This document shows, piece by piece, positions 22,225 through 33,282 of a stretch of 64,000 bases of DNA. The DNA lies in the NCBI GenBank assembly GCA_029844215.1, contig CM056723.1, positions 89,830,790-89,894,789 of the forward strand, written 5' to 3'. This stretch comes from Przewalskia tangutica (Eukaryota > Streptophyta > Magnoliopsida > Solanales > Solanaceae). Each line of letters begins with the position of its first letter. Within the stretch, counting starts at the first letter, position 1. Made by a program: the position numbers and the translations under genes. Under the pieces are notes generated by a model that saw only the letters and a list, made by a program, of their open reading frames with translations, was not told the DNA's origin and did no database searches.

Positions 22225-23260
22225 GTTCTTGGGAAGCACACACAAGCGTTTACTCTATCCATCCGGGGTCGACCAAGATGTACCACTACCGTAGAACTGT
22301 GTACTGGTGGGATGGCTTTAAGAGGGACGTTGCAGAGTTCGTAGCTCAGAGCCCGTGTTGTCAGCAGGTAAAGGTAGAGCACCAGAGGCCCGTGGTTTGT
22401 TACGCATTTATCGAGATCCCGACCGGAAGTGGAGGTAATCAACATGGACTTCATCACAGATTACCTCGCACTCGGAGAGACATGATTCTATATGGGTTAT
22501 CGCCGACAGTCGACGAAATCAGCCCACTTTCTTCCCGTCCGGACGACTTTTTCGGCTGAGGATTATGCCAGACTTTACATCCGAGAGATCGTCAGACTGC
22601 ATGGAGTCCCTATTTCGATCATATCCGATGCAGGAGCCCGCTTTACGCTAACTTCCGGAGGTCTTTCCAGAGGTTTAGGGACGCAGTGAGCTCGAGCATC
22701 GCATTTCATCCACGCATGACGGACAGCAGAGCGCACTATCCGCACTCTTGAGGATACGCTGCGAGCCCGTGTTATTGACTTCTGGTAGTTGGGAGGATCA
22801 TTTGCCTCTAGTTGAGTTTCATGTATAATAACGGCTACCACTCCAAAGATTCGACGGGCGCCTTATGAGGCCTTGTATGGGAGGAAGTGCAGATCGCCCA
22901 TAGGTTGGTTCGATGTGGCGAGGTGCTAGTGGGACCAGATTTGGTGCAAAGCAGTGGATAAGGTGAAGCTTATCCGAGAGCGACTATCGACACCGTAGTC
23001 GATGTAAGTCGATGCAGATCATCGCCGTCGGCATCCGGAGTTCGCAGTAGATGATTGGGTTTTCCTAGCGTGTCACCCATGGCGGTGTGATGAGATTCGG
23101 AAGAAGGAAACTCACCAAGGTACATTGGGCCGCTTCAGATTGTCCGCAGGTAGGCAAGGTTGCTACGAGTTGGATCTGCCGTCCGATCCGAGGCGGCATC
23201 CGGTGTTTCACGTATCTACGCCGAGGAGATGTATCGGATCCATCTGTGGTACACCGATTG
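22225..23260 (+). pseudogene. RE7 pol: integrase (frameshifted)
   Basis: The HHCC zinc finger spans SIHPGSTKMYHYRRTVYWW to SPCCQQVKVEHQRP (22250-22400); the first Cys reads Ser. In the catalytic core, VNMDFIT gives the first Asp (about 22437) and PISIISDAGARF the second (22608-22645), with the third acidic position in the degraded stretch around 22725-22760. The C-terminal part is visible as GVMRFGRRKL (about 23082) and HPVFHVSTP-like sequence at 23200. It would insert the cDNA into the genome and make the 5-bp duplication. Confidence 0.85.
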
Positions 23261-23264
23261 ACGA

Positions 23265-23425
23265 TGTCCAGTGACCGAGGGTTATCGTATGAGGAGATTC
23301 CCATAGCGATAGTCGATCGTCAAGTTAGGCGTCGCGACGGCGGACGGGCTTCCGTCAAAGTCTTGTGGCGAACGAGCTCAGAGGAGATGACGTGGGAAGC
23401 CGAGAGGACATGAGAGAAGTATCCT
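23265..23425 (+). pseudogene. RE7 chromodomain at the integrase C-terminus
   Basis: SYEEIPIAIVDRQVRRR, then ASVKVLWR and EEMTWEAER-T, match the chromodomain-like end of Tekay/Del chromoviruses. Such modules are known to steer integration to heterochromatin in some chromoviruses. This part is in one open frame (23087-23413) and is the best-preserved piece of RE7. Confidence 0.82.
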
Positions 23426-23554
23426 CACCTATTCCCACACCTCCGGTAATTCACTTTCCTACTTGTAAATATCCATTATCATTTATGCCTAAGTGTTGTT
23501 TTGTGGCGTGTGTGGCATTTGCTAACTGCTTAAGCTTCTTCGATAATCGTTTGA

Positions 23555-23590
23555 GAAGGAACATTCGACGAATGTTTCGCGAGGGGAGAA
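23555..23590 (+). promoter_or_regulatory. RE7 polypurine tract and palindrome
   Basis: GAACATTCGACGAATGTTTC (23559-23578) is a palindrome lacking the two central Gs of other copies. It is followed by GAGGGGAGAA and the LTR start TGTTATACCC. Confidence 0.85.
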
Positions 23591-23795
23591 TGTTATACCC
23601 GTATTTCAGTATGTACGTAAGGGGAATACGCATAAAAAGTTTGGCTTTAAAGTTAGCCTTGGACGCTTTATTTGTGCACAACACACTAGAAGAATCGTTT
23701 TCCGACTAAACGCTTTCCACTTTCGTAGGAAAATTCCGACTATGTCATTTAGTATTTTTGGATTTTTCCGAGAGGCGAAACATTTTGGACCAACG

Positions 23796-23995
23796 GAGGG
23801 CGACACTTGTCACCTCCAATTGGTGGACTTGACACGCAATAGGGCCGATTGGGTGGCTTCTTTTGTCTTGGAGTTGGTAGGATATTTTGTGTGCAAGTTG
23901 GCCAAGGACACTTGCCTAAATCCTCACCCTACACTTGCCTTGCACTTGTCTTCATCTTGCCATTGGTTGCCAAGGCTTGAGCTATAAATACCTCT
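23796..23995 (+). promoter_or_regulatory. RE7 3' LTR promoter copy
   Basis: GACACTTGTC box at 23796-23817 and CTATAAATACC at 23982-23992, the same spacing as in the 5' LTR. Transcription from here would run into RE8 antisense. Confidence 0.68.
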
Positions 23996-24946
23996 TGAGA
24001 TGAAGAGTTCTTCATCCACAAAAGCTTTCCAAGTCTAAAAATCCTTCCTCTCCCTTTGTTAGCAATTCGTCCAAACACCCCCTTCCCTCGAGAAGCTTGG
24101 CGCAGGCCTACCCCCTAGCTAGCGAAATCTACCCCCTCCCTTGGTAGAAAAGTTGTCTTCTAGTACCGTTATAATGCCCAAAATACCCTAGCCCAAATCC
24201 CTTAGTCCTTAGTAGAAGTTGTGAAGAACTTCTAAGGTTTCTCGAGCTACCTGAGCGCATACAACTTAGAGCTAAACCTTGCTCAGCGCGACTTTATCTA
24301 GGATATTATTGGGCTTACCGAGGTAACTAATCCTAACCTCTTTTGAATTAGAGAATACTTATCGTTGTAGTATTAGAATAAGTATTAGATACTTAGAAGA
24401 ATATCACAGAATAGAATTGAACTGTTATCACAGAAGGGTTTAAAAGAAGAATAATTGAATCAGACTCACATAGACTGCTTTTCACAAGAGACTTACATAG
24501 CTCACCGGTGGTCTGCTGCCCGACTTTCAGTAGAATTATGAACCCGCTTAGAATGACCTCGAGCGATCTTTGATAGATATTCGTGACTATTATAGGTGAC
24601 TCTCTTGCGACATATTCAACTTGGCGGTGGTTTTCACGGTAAGGTATGTGATTCTTCCTAAAGCATGATATTTTATAATATATAGTACTAGAGACGCATA
24701 CGTGTTACTGAATAATAACTACGGCAATGTCTTTGACTTAAGCCCGAATAATACTTATGGTAATGCCTCACGCTTAAGCTCGAATAATACTTACAGAATG
24801 CCTCACGCTTAAGCCCGAATAACAAAGAATCAAAACATTTCAAAAGAATACTGAATCATTTTTAACAGAAGATAAATATTTGGTTTTTAAAACAAAAGCG
24901 TAAGAGTTATACTGGCTTTATGGGAAGTTAGGTATAACAGCTTAAG

Positions 24947-24951
24947 AAGAT
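24947..24951. repeat. Target site duplication AAGAT (left of RE8)
   Basis: AAGAT is repeated at 28695-28699. The 5' LTR of RE7 shows the empty site TTAAGAAGATAAAAGG near 17671-17690. Confidence 0.95.
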
Positions 24952-25774
24952 TGTCACGTCCCGAAACTGGGCCCGTGACTGGTGCCTTACCCCGGGCACC
25001 CTAGTGACACAACATCAGAGTAATCAGCGGAACATAAAACAACAACATGAGATAACAGAAATATAAAACAATAATCAGTGAAAACTTGCCTGTCGGCATA
25101 TATATAACCATCAACTCTTTTACAAATGAACAGCTTAATCCTTTTTACCAACCCAGCCCACAACAGTACTACAGACCTCTAAGAATGATACGACCATAAT
25201 GGCGGGACAGGGCCCCGCCAAACCCCTGAATGTAAACACTTACTACGACAGGGGACTATACCACTGATAAGCCTCCGGAGAAACGGAGCTTCCCAAACGC
25301 TGAACTGTGACCCTGAGAGCTAGGATCAACGACTGATGTACCTCAACTGCGCAGCATGAACGCAGCCTCGGCGAGGTCGATAACAACAGTGCAGTATGTG
25401 AAACTAAAAATAAATATCGTAAATGAAATCATAGTAGTCTATACAAAGCAGAGACATGTATGATAACCAAACTACGATTCACCGTAAATAAGGCCATGTC
25501 AAGTCGTGACTCACACCTCAAGTCATCACTCAATTTAACAATGGGTCTCACGCCCACAACATCAATCGTGCCCGTGGAATACCTTCCTCACCGCCAGCTT
25601 TATGATATACAAGCACCAAGGAATACATATGAACACCGTGTCCCACTCGTGTCCTAATAAAATCGCATGTGTAGGCACGAAGGCATAGCCGACTACTAAC
25701 ACCTACAGCATCAACAAGGTCATAAATCAGATTATAAGATCTGTCTGCATCACATGATCAAAGCCGCCACTTGC

Positions 25775-26045
25775 CCGCAGATCTAATGCGCGCGTCTAGT
25801 CCTCGAACTTCCCGCACCCGCATAGGCCAATCTCCTCGCCCGCATGAGGTATTCCCGCATCGAGGGTAGCTACTCCCGCATCGCCCCGACTTTCGAGTCC
25901 GCACGCCACGCGACCGCATGCCCATAAAGGACGACACTAACTCGAACTCTCGTAGCTCGCATAGGCCCTCAGGACCCGCATGAGGTATTCTCGAATCACG
26001 GTCCTGCATCACCGAAGTCTACCCCGCATCGGAGGCGCTTAACTC
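25775..26045 (-). repeat. GC-rich CCCGCAT repeat in RE8
   Basis: Repeated CCCGCAT and GCATGAGGTATTC phrases lie in an otherwise AT-rich LTR. Counterparts lie at 38195-38480, 53220-53505, 55745-55885 and 63560-63845, each with a different arrangement. Confidence 0.75.
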
Positions 26046-27989
26046 CGGAATCATCTCAAGAGATGAATGCCACAATACTATCATAACGATCGATAGTTAA
26101 TAAGCACAATCAAGGGAAACCCTTACACAAACATCACAAGATACTAACACACGTAGCATCCTAACACGCTTACTTATCAAAGCAACAAGAAAGTATTACA
26201 AGGCTATCACAAACCAATACAATCAAGTTATTCACACAAGGTACTTTCTACTAACAAGTCCTGTATCTATCCCCAAAGTACTTCACACATTAAAATCTTA
26301 AAAAAGATCTGCTTTTTTCACATAAGTCACACAATACCCGTAGTATAAAATAGAGTGATCCCTTTTAAGAAAACTAAAACTCTTACCTTTGTAAAATCAA
26401 GTAACAACATTATTTTCCAAACGCCCAAGTTTGCCTAATTTCAAATGTTCACGCTTTCTTATTTTAGAAAGGTTTCGTAGTTCATAGTCTTATTCATTTA
26501 AGAATATAATTCTCTTTTAAACAACTGAGAAACATAAGCCTTATGTGAGTAGGATATTCTTGTTTATAACAATCTTATTACTGACCATGATCTAGGAAAT
26601 ATCATTTTGTCTCATCTTAGCTTCTATGCAGATGGAAGTTTCTACCGGTTTTAATAATACTTAATTATTCAAAACATTTCTTTATTAACGCCGCAGTTGG
26701 TTTGTCGATACACATTCCGATTTCAAATCAAGAAAGCATTCTTAAGCCGTTATACCTAACTTCCCATAAAGCTAGTATAACTCTTAAGTTTTCAAACACC
26801 AAGTATTACTTCTTTCAAAATGATTCAAAATCTTTTGAAATACTTCAAGTTCTTTCTTATCATATAACAAGCCGCTTATAGTTCAAATCGATTACCTTTT
26901 AAAACCACATGTAATTTCTTACTAACATAAAGATGTTATAACCAACTTACCATAAAGCCGTTATAAAACTTTATCTTTTAAACCACCCAAAAACATTTAG
27001 CACATGACGTCTACCGCATTACATAGTTCACACATATCATGCTAGAAGAGATAGGAAGAGGTTCACATACCTCGCGACGAGTATCGACTACAGCAAAACG
27101 CCCAAGTACTTCCAAACGCGGCTACCCCTTAAGCCACGTAGATCGCGCCACACGTAGTACATCAACCTATAAGGCCACAAGGCGCTTTATTAACATTTAG
27201 ATCTCATCGTAGAACATTCTACCGAAAATTGTAAGACCTCCCCGCAACAACAGAAACCTCCTCTATCGAGGCCGCTACCAAGCCAACTGTGTGGGGTTAT
27301 ACATCTAACCCTAACGGATACAATTCTACTCCACGGTACTACTACACAAGTCCACTGTAATACACCCCATGTAATTACAGATTCTTCAGCTTAAGTCCAA
27401 GGACATTGCCACAAGCTATGTTCAGTTATATATATATAGTATACTTTAACTATATTTTCCTACAACATGTAATATCCAATTTCAAAAGGGGGACAAGATA
27501 GTTACCTCGATAAGCCCATAATTATCCGAGTTTAATGTCGATCCTTAGCAAAGTTTTAGCTCCAACTCCGAGCGCTCCAACCCGCTCTAAACCACCCTTA
27601 GAAGTTCTAACCAACTTCTACACAATACTCCAACGGACTATGGAGATTTTCCTAGTGGTTTTGCCAGGATCGACGGAAGTATAATAGTATTTTCTGGGCT
27701 TTTGTAAAAGTGTAACCTTGGGAATACTACAAGGTATTTGGGCCAAGGTATTTGGACATTACAACAATACTAGGAGAGTATTTCTATACCACAACAAGGG
27801 GTATTATACGAAAACAACCTAGCAGTGGGTACCCTACTTAGCAACTCTAGGAGTGGCACTACTCGGCTAGCACCCTAGAGTGGGGTGCTCTCACCACAAG
27901 TGGAGGCCCTGGCCGAACTCAACACAAGGGAGGGAGAGGATTTTACACTTAGAAACATTTAGGAATGGATGAAGAATTCATCAAAGGGA

Positions 27990-28380
27990 GAGGGGTATTT
28001 ATAGCACAAGCCAAGGCCAACCAATGGCCAAGATTGAGCCAAGTGCTACACAAGTGTAGGGCCAAGATATGCCCAAGTTCCCCCTAGTCCCTACTCCTTA
28101 AAACCCTCACAAAATATCTACCAAAATATCTACCACTTGACATCACCATTTCGCCCAAGACGCCTCACCTTGCCCACCAATGCAGGGTGCGTACGCCTCT
28201 CGTTGGTCCAAAATGTTCCGCCTCTCGGAAAAATCCGCAAAACATGAGAAAAGACATAGCCGGAATTTTCCCCTCGCAAGTTATGTAAAACGTTTCTTCG
28301 AAAAACGACTCTAACCGGGTGTTGTGCACAAATGCCATTCGGCCAAGCCACCTAGGCGGGGGTGACACGTGTCACCCTCC
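27990..28380 (-). promoter_or_regulatory. RE8 promoter with a perfect 18-bp palindrome
   Basis: GGGTGACACGTGTCACCC (about 28360-28377) is a perfect palindrome centred on the G-box CACGTG. A second, decayed box lies at 28184-28200. The TATA box TATTTATAG, read on the opposite strand, is at 27994-28004. The decayed box is at the usual distance from TATA; the perfect one is about 370 bp upstream. Confidence 0.68.
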
Positions 28381-28694
28381 TATTGGCCCAAAATAAAACA
28401 TCTTCCGAAAATATCCATAATGGCCAAAATCTCGAAAACAAAGTGGGCCACAAAATCAGTAAATTTCTCCGTGGGCCCCACGTGACCATTTTCAAAATAA
28501 AATTCCATAATTCTCTAATATTCCAGAAGTCCGAATACCAAACTGGGAATCCAATTCCCATTAACGAACCCTTTTCCTTCACAAAACCGGAAACTTTTCC
28601 GTGGAAAAAATCGCCTCTTTCTTCCTTTCCAATCTTTCTGTCAGATTCTCGCACGCACGCCCTCGCATACATACCACGGGACTACGGTATAACA

Positions 28695-28699
28695 AAGAT
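28695..28699. repeat. Target site duplication AAGAT (right of RE8)
   Basis: Exact right copy of the duplication at 24947-24951. Confidence 0.95.
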
Positions 28700-29728
28700 A
28701 AAAGGAACTCACATTTGTTTTGTTTATAAAAGCCTTGTATTGATTTCTAAGTGTAGTAAGATTGTTTGATAAGTATACGCATGACGCCACCGTGTTAGTC
28801 TTGTAACGCCGTAAAGGGTCATTCTTGCCGGCTTACGCTAACCGGTAAGTCCATTGTATCGTTATTGTATCACCTACCCTCGATCGTTATACCGCGGCTT
28901 CGCTCGACGCGGTCTATACGGCTACGCGGTTCGTGAGACTACGCGAGCGCGGTATGCTCCGTGATTGATCATTCCGGCGTTTAGCTCGACGCGGACTCTG
29001 GCGCGTCCGCTGAGACTACGCGCTTTTGAGGCTATGCGCGGCTGCGGAGCCTAGGCGACGCCGGGGCTGCCCCGACGCGAGAAATATCTCACGCGGTTCG
29101 CGTGACCCATGCGGCCGCGGAAGTCGAGGACTAGGCACGCAGAATGATACTATGGGCGATTGGCCTTGCTTCGATCATTCGCGCCTAGAATAGACTGCTA
29201 CGCTTTTCCTATTATCGTTGTTGTTTGTGATGTGGCACTATGTGCAATTGAACCGATTGTATTTGGAAAAGGTTTTAAATACTTTGATTTCATTTAAGTA
29301 CTTTATAGTTTCACATACTTGGTACTGTTATCGACCTCCTTCTGGGCTGCGTTCATGCCGCAGTAAGTGGCAAAGGTGCTAGATCCACATCCTTAGGATC
29401 TTTGCGTTGGTGTCGTGAGCTCCATCTTCTCCGAGGCTCTACTTTTGGGTATGATCTCCTGTATTGTAGATAGTTTTGCAGACAGTGGTATGGCGGGCCC
29501 CGTCCCGCCATAGTTGTTTACTTCTTAGAGGTCCAGAGTACTATTGTACTTGGGATGTAATCGCAAAACTTGAGTTATTTATATTATGCCGAAAGGCAAG
29601 CTTTTCATCGATAAAGCGTGTCTTATTTTATAAACTGCTTCTGTCTTGTTTTATATTCCATTGTTACTCGATGTATGACTACTTGGGTGCCCTGCAGGCA
29701 CGACCACTGCCCTGAACGGGTCGTGACA
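28700..29728 (+). mobile_element. RE7 3' LTR, right part
   Basis: It continues after RE8 with the GC-rich ATGCGG block (28885-29125) and the hairpin chain (29315-29515). GGCGGGCCCCGTCCCGCC is intact here, whereas the 5' LTR copy reads GGCGGCCCCGTCCCGCC. It ends GGGTCGTGACA at 29728. Confidence 0.92.
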
Positions 29729-29733
29729 ACAAC
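29729..29733. repeat. Target site duplication ACAAC (right of RE7)
   Basis: Exact right copy of the duplication at 16322-16326. Confidence 0.95.
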
Positions 29734-32486
29734 ATATAAGCAGTCATATCAAGATAGGGACTCATGCCCGTGAAATCATCACTCAAATACAACCCGGGAA
29801 TTTAACCCGCACAATGGCCGCATGCCCCGGCATCTCACCTCGGTATAAGCATGGCCCTGGAACCGTCCTAATGGGCCCATACCCGTGGACCATCCAACGT
29901 GTCAGTATGCCCAAAGGAAATAACAAGATGATACTCACTGTGGAAGCATACCCGTAGGCTACCCAACGCGGTGATGTCCAACCAACTAACCGATAACACT
30001 CTAATGGAAGCATACCCGGCTACCCAACGTGTCGCATGTCCAAGAGGATCGACAGTGGAAGCATACCCGTGGGCTACCCAACGTGTCAGCATGTCCATCA
30101 ATCAACCAGATAGCCGGCCCTCCATCGAGAGACTCGGTAGCACACAACCAAACACTTGCACAACAAAGGCTACCACAACAAGCAGAGGCAAGTTACACCC
30201 AACTCAAGGTACTATACATACTTCTTACCACAATGTCAAGTATATCATTAAAATCCAAGTACTTAACCCCTTTAGGATCAAGGTACTCCTACCCTTTATA
30301 ACAAGTCACTTATGTTTTTCCATCACAAGGAGTGCAATATTTGAAAACGAGTTACTTCCCCTTTTTCCAAAATCAAGTTACCATTTTAAATCTAATAATG
30401 AAACCATTTCTTTATTTTCCATAAAGTCGTTATAACTAACTTCCCATAAAGCTATTACAACACTTTATGATTAATAAAACAAGTCAAGACAAAATCATGC
30501 CTTTCTTTTAAACCAAAATACTTCAAATTCTTAAGTCTCTTTTCCTTTAGAAAATCGAATTCCTTACTTTGGAATTTTTAAGAAGATCAAAACTTGATTT
30601 CAATAATTCTCATTAGAGCAGCCATGATCTAGGAAATGTAATGTCATTTTGTCTTATCTTAGCTTCTATGCAGATGGAGGTTTCTACTGGTTTTAATATG
30701 ATTAATTGTCATTACTTCTTTCCTTTATCGACGCTGCATTGGCTTGTTCGACCCTTATTCCCATTTCCGAAATTGTAACGTTATTCTTTTAAAAACCAAG
30801 TATTCATTTCTCACGAATTAGGTTTTATACTCTTCAACACCATTTAGGTCAATTACAAGTCACGTCTCTTATCTTTTGAAATCAACAAACCATTCTTTTA
30901 GCTACATAAAGTGGTTATAACAAACTTTCCATAAAGCCGTTATAACACTTTATGTTTTAAACCAACCAATTACCACTATGAACATTTATGAGACCAATAG
31001 GGCTCATTCTTTAACCACACCGAAAATTGCATTAACGGATAAGACTTTACTACTATTTCCACACAATGAAGCCCTTAACACTTCATATCAAGTCAAGACA
31101 CAAAAGGGAAATCAAATTCCTTTAACACACGTGCGTCTACCGCACTATATATTTTACAAATAGTCATGCTGAAGAGGATAGGAAGAATCACATACCTCGC
31201 GACGACTGTCGACAATAGGCAAAATGCTCCACAGTACTATCTCCCTTAAGAGGAATATGCTACTCGTAGTACTTCAATCCTATAAGGGTCATAAACCGTC
31301 TATCAATCTCTAGCTTCGAACGTAGAATAAACTAAGTGCAAAGTCCCTAAATTCTACGACAATTTGGACGGCACTTCCTTTGTTTCTACTAACTTGCCAC
31401 CTCTTTCAAGGTCGAATTCAATAACAAACGCCCCACAATAATACAAAATAACCCAATACTTTCCATGCCATACTTGGCCAACCATAAACCAATTCTTAAT
31501 CCCTTTCAATTCTTTCCAATCCAAGTTCTTAGGCCTAACATGATATCTAGCCCTAGACATCTTTAACAAGACAACAGGATCCAAATCTATTCAAATAAAA
31601 CAGCCTCAGGCTCAATCTTAAACTACTAAAATATAACACCTGTGCTCACATCTATACTACTAAAATATAACAGCCTTAGGCTCACATCTATACTACTAAA
31701 ATATAACAGCCTTAGGCTCATAACCAAGAGGAAGGGGAAACTTTTACCTTGGAGAAACCCACAAAAGCCCCTTTCTTCCACTTATTTTCCGTCAAACTCG
31801 TCTACCAGTGCTTCCCACAAGTTACCCACACTTTTCCTTCTTGCCGCCGCTCCAACAGTTTCCTCTTAAGCTAGGTTTTCATCAAAAAACTAGAGAGAAG
31901 GGAGAGGGTTTTCCATGGAAGGGTTTTGAAATGAAATGGCCAAGTCTTCCAAGACTTGGCCCTAAAATAGGCCCTAATCTGGTAAAAAAGGATGGGAGGG
32001 ACACTTGTCACCCTCCCATAGGTTTTTAACAAAAATATCTCCTGATTTTAGCCTTTTATCGCGAAAAATCCCGCCGACGGTGCCGCGGCGCTTCCACTTC
32101 CGAGAAAATGTTCCAAAGATTCCGCCGCTGCCTCGCATTCTGGCCACGGCTGAAACCCCGCGACCCCAGAACAACCGGCCATGCCCCAGATTCGGAGCCG
32201 CGTACTGCACTTCAACCGAAATCGCTGTCGCGCACCAAACTTGAAACTTCCATAACTTTTGACTTCGATGTCCTATCGACGAACGGTTTGTTGCGTTGGG
32301 ATCTAGATTAACGAACTACATATTAGGCTTTTAAACACCTCGAAACTCTTAACAACTGGGGTACAACACTCCAAGGTAAACTCAAAATCCGTCCAACACA
32401 TGTTTGTCAACTTATCTATCGACTCTCAAAACTTATCTTCCTTGGTATGTTCTTATCTTAACTCCTTGAATTTACGGGGTGTAACA
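29734..32486 (-). mobile_element. RE6 5' LTR, right part
   Basis: It continues from ATATAAGCAGTC and ends in ACGGGGTGTAACA. Against the partner LTR (11298-14059), stretches of several hundred AT-rich bases are identical, for example 30180-30600. Differences cluster in GC-rich parts. The U3 box GACACTTGTC is at 31994-32017. The 154-codon stretch at 29971-30435 lies inside this LTR and is noncoding. Confidence 0.9.
31603..31722 (-). repeat. 36-bp tandem repeat in RE6 5' LTR
   Basis: About 3.3 units of CTATACTACTAAAATATAA plus CAGCCTTAGGCTCACAT. The motif CAGCCTTAGG is intact in most units here but altered in all units of the partner LTR. Confidence 0.85.
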
Positions 32487-33277
32487 GGTCCGCAGTTTTC
32501 GTTTCGCTCCACTTCTTCAAGTTTCAATCACATATATGTGACCCCTATGAGCTTATACATAACTTCACTTTGTATTTCACTTCCAAAAAGTCGACGGAAC
32601 CTTAGGGTTTCACACCCTTATTCTCGGCCAACACCAAGATTCTTGGGGTTTAAGGGGTTATCTTGGCCTAGTACTCCATTAGAGAGCTTAGGCTTGGATT
32701 AGAGGATTTATCATGGAGGATTAAAGAATTTTGGTCTCCAATATCGCCTCGCCGAGAAAGCACCCTAAGAGAGGGAGATATATTTGTTGTGAAATTGGCT
32801 AAGTGTAGAACAAGTCTTGCAAGCCCTCTCTAATATATAGATGTATATCCAAGTAGCAAGACAAGTGGAGTGGGACCCACATGGCCCACTTGTCTCAAAA
32901 TATCTAAGTCCAAGTCTTCCAAGATTAGTGGGGGTGACACGTGTCGCCCTCCGATTGGTCCAAATTATTTCTTCCTCCAAAATATTTATATTTGGCCAAA
33001 ATATCTCAAAATATTGTGGGCCCCACAAAATCGTAAAATTCCCCGGTGGGCCCCACATGACCAAATTCGAGACTTAAAAATTCCAAACCTCAATATACTG
33101 TACTAATCCCATATACCAAATATGAGAATCAAATTCCAAATAATAAACATTTTTCCTTCACGAGGTTCCGAGATTTTTCCTTAAGAAAAAAAGTAATTCT
33201 TCTTTCTTTCCAAAATTCAAATCTCAAATTCTTACGCACATTCTCATCTCATTGCCTTGGAAATACGGGGTGTAACA
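32487..33277 (-). mobile_element. RE5: solo LTR, right part (U3)
   Basis: It starts with the GGTC duplication and ends GGAAATACGGGGTGTAACA. It holds a repeated GTGGGCCCCAC motif (33015-33055). The RE5 LTR is otherwise like RE2 and RE1. Confidence 0.88.
32828..32952 (-). promoter_or_regulatory. RE5 promoter
   Basis: The box GGGTGACACGTGTCGCCC (within 32930-32952) has one mismatched pair and lies about 95 bp upstream of CTATATATTA (32831-32840, minus strand). Confidence 0.62.
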
Positions 33278-33282
33278 TGTAT
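33278..33282. repeat. Target site duplication TGTAT (right of RE5)
   Basis: Exact right copy of the duplication at 8489-8493; pol of RE4 resumes immediately afterwards. Confidence 0.93.

Larger units (their letters stand above)
23591..24951 (+). mobile_element. RE7 3' LTR, left part
   Basis: It repeats the 5' LTR from its first base to the RE8 insertion site. Differences from the 5' LTR are mostly one- or two-base indels at CAG, CTG, GGCC and CG sites; long AT-rich runs are identical. Confidence 0.92.
24952..28694 (-). mobile_element. RE8: solo LTR, minus strand, with an enlarged U3
   Basis: A 3743-bp LTR runs from TGTCACGTCCCG to CGGTATAACA, with perfect duplications and no internal region. 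It carries the hairpin chain (25192-25395), a GC-rich CCCGCAT repeat (25775-26045), the GATCTAGGAAATATCATT block (26587-26660), the CATAAAG hairpin (26931-26975), TATA (27994-28004) and two palindromic boxes. It is 250-500 bp longer than its relatives. Up to about 28350 it resembles the RE12 LTR; beyond that it resembles the U3 of RE5. It is either chimeric or partly duplicated. Confidence 0.9.
16327..29728 (+). mobile_element. RE7: full-structure Ty3/Gypsy chromovirus (Tekay-like), plus strand
   Basis: 5' LTR 16327-18725 (2399 bp), internal region 18726-23590 (4865 bp) and 3' LTR 23591-24951 plus 28700-29728 (2390 bp without RE8). Domain order is gag, protease, reverse transcriptase, RNase H, integrase, chromodomain. 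The target duplication is perfect. The first LTR base reads C instead of T (CGTTATACC), which may be an error. It lies antisense within the 5' LTR of RE6 and was itself later hit by RE8. Confidence 0.93.
10797..32486 (-). mobile_element. RE6: gag-only Ty3/Gypsy element, minus strand (split by RE7)
   Basis: The full element comprises a 3' LTR at 10797-14059 (3263 bp), an internal region at 14060-15818 (1759 bp) and a 5' LTR at 15819-16326 plus 29734-32486 (3261 bp without RE7). The internal region holds a primer site, a complete-length gag, a short noncoding stretch and the polypurine tract. No protease, reverse transcriptase, RNase H or integrase is present. It can only have moved with pol supplied in trans. 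It inserted into RE5 in the same orientation. Confidence 0.88.

Noticed and set aside
28352..28769. ORFs of 106 and 135 codons on opposite strands
   Set aside because: They cross the RE8 LTR end and the target duplication into RE7, so they cannot be a single gene.
29971..30435. A 154-residue protein gene (also 144 residues at 11567-12001)
   Set aside because: Both copies lie inside the paired LTRs of RE6, in AT-rich leader sequence antisense to the element, and show no domain.
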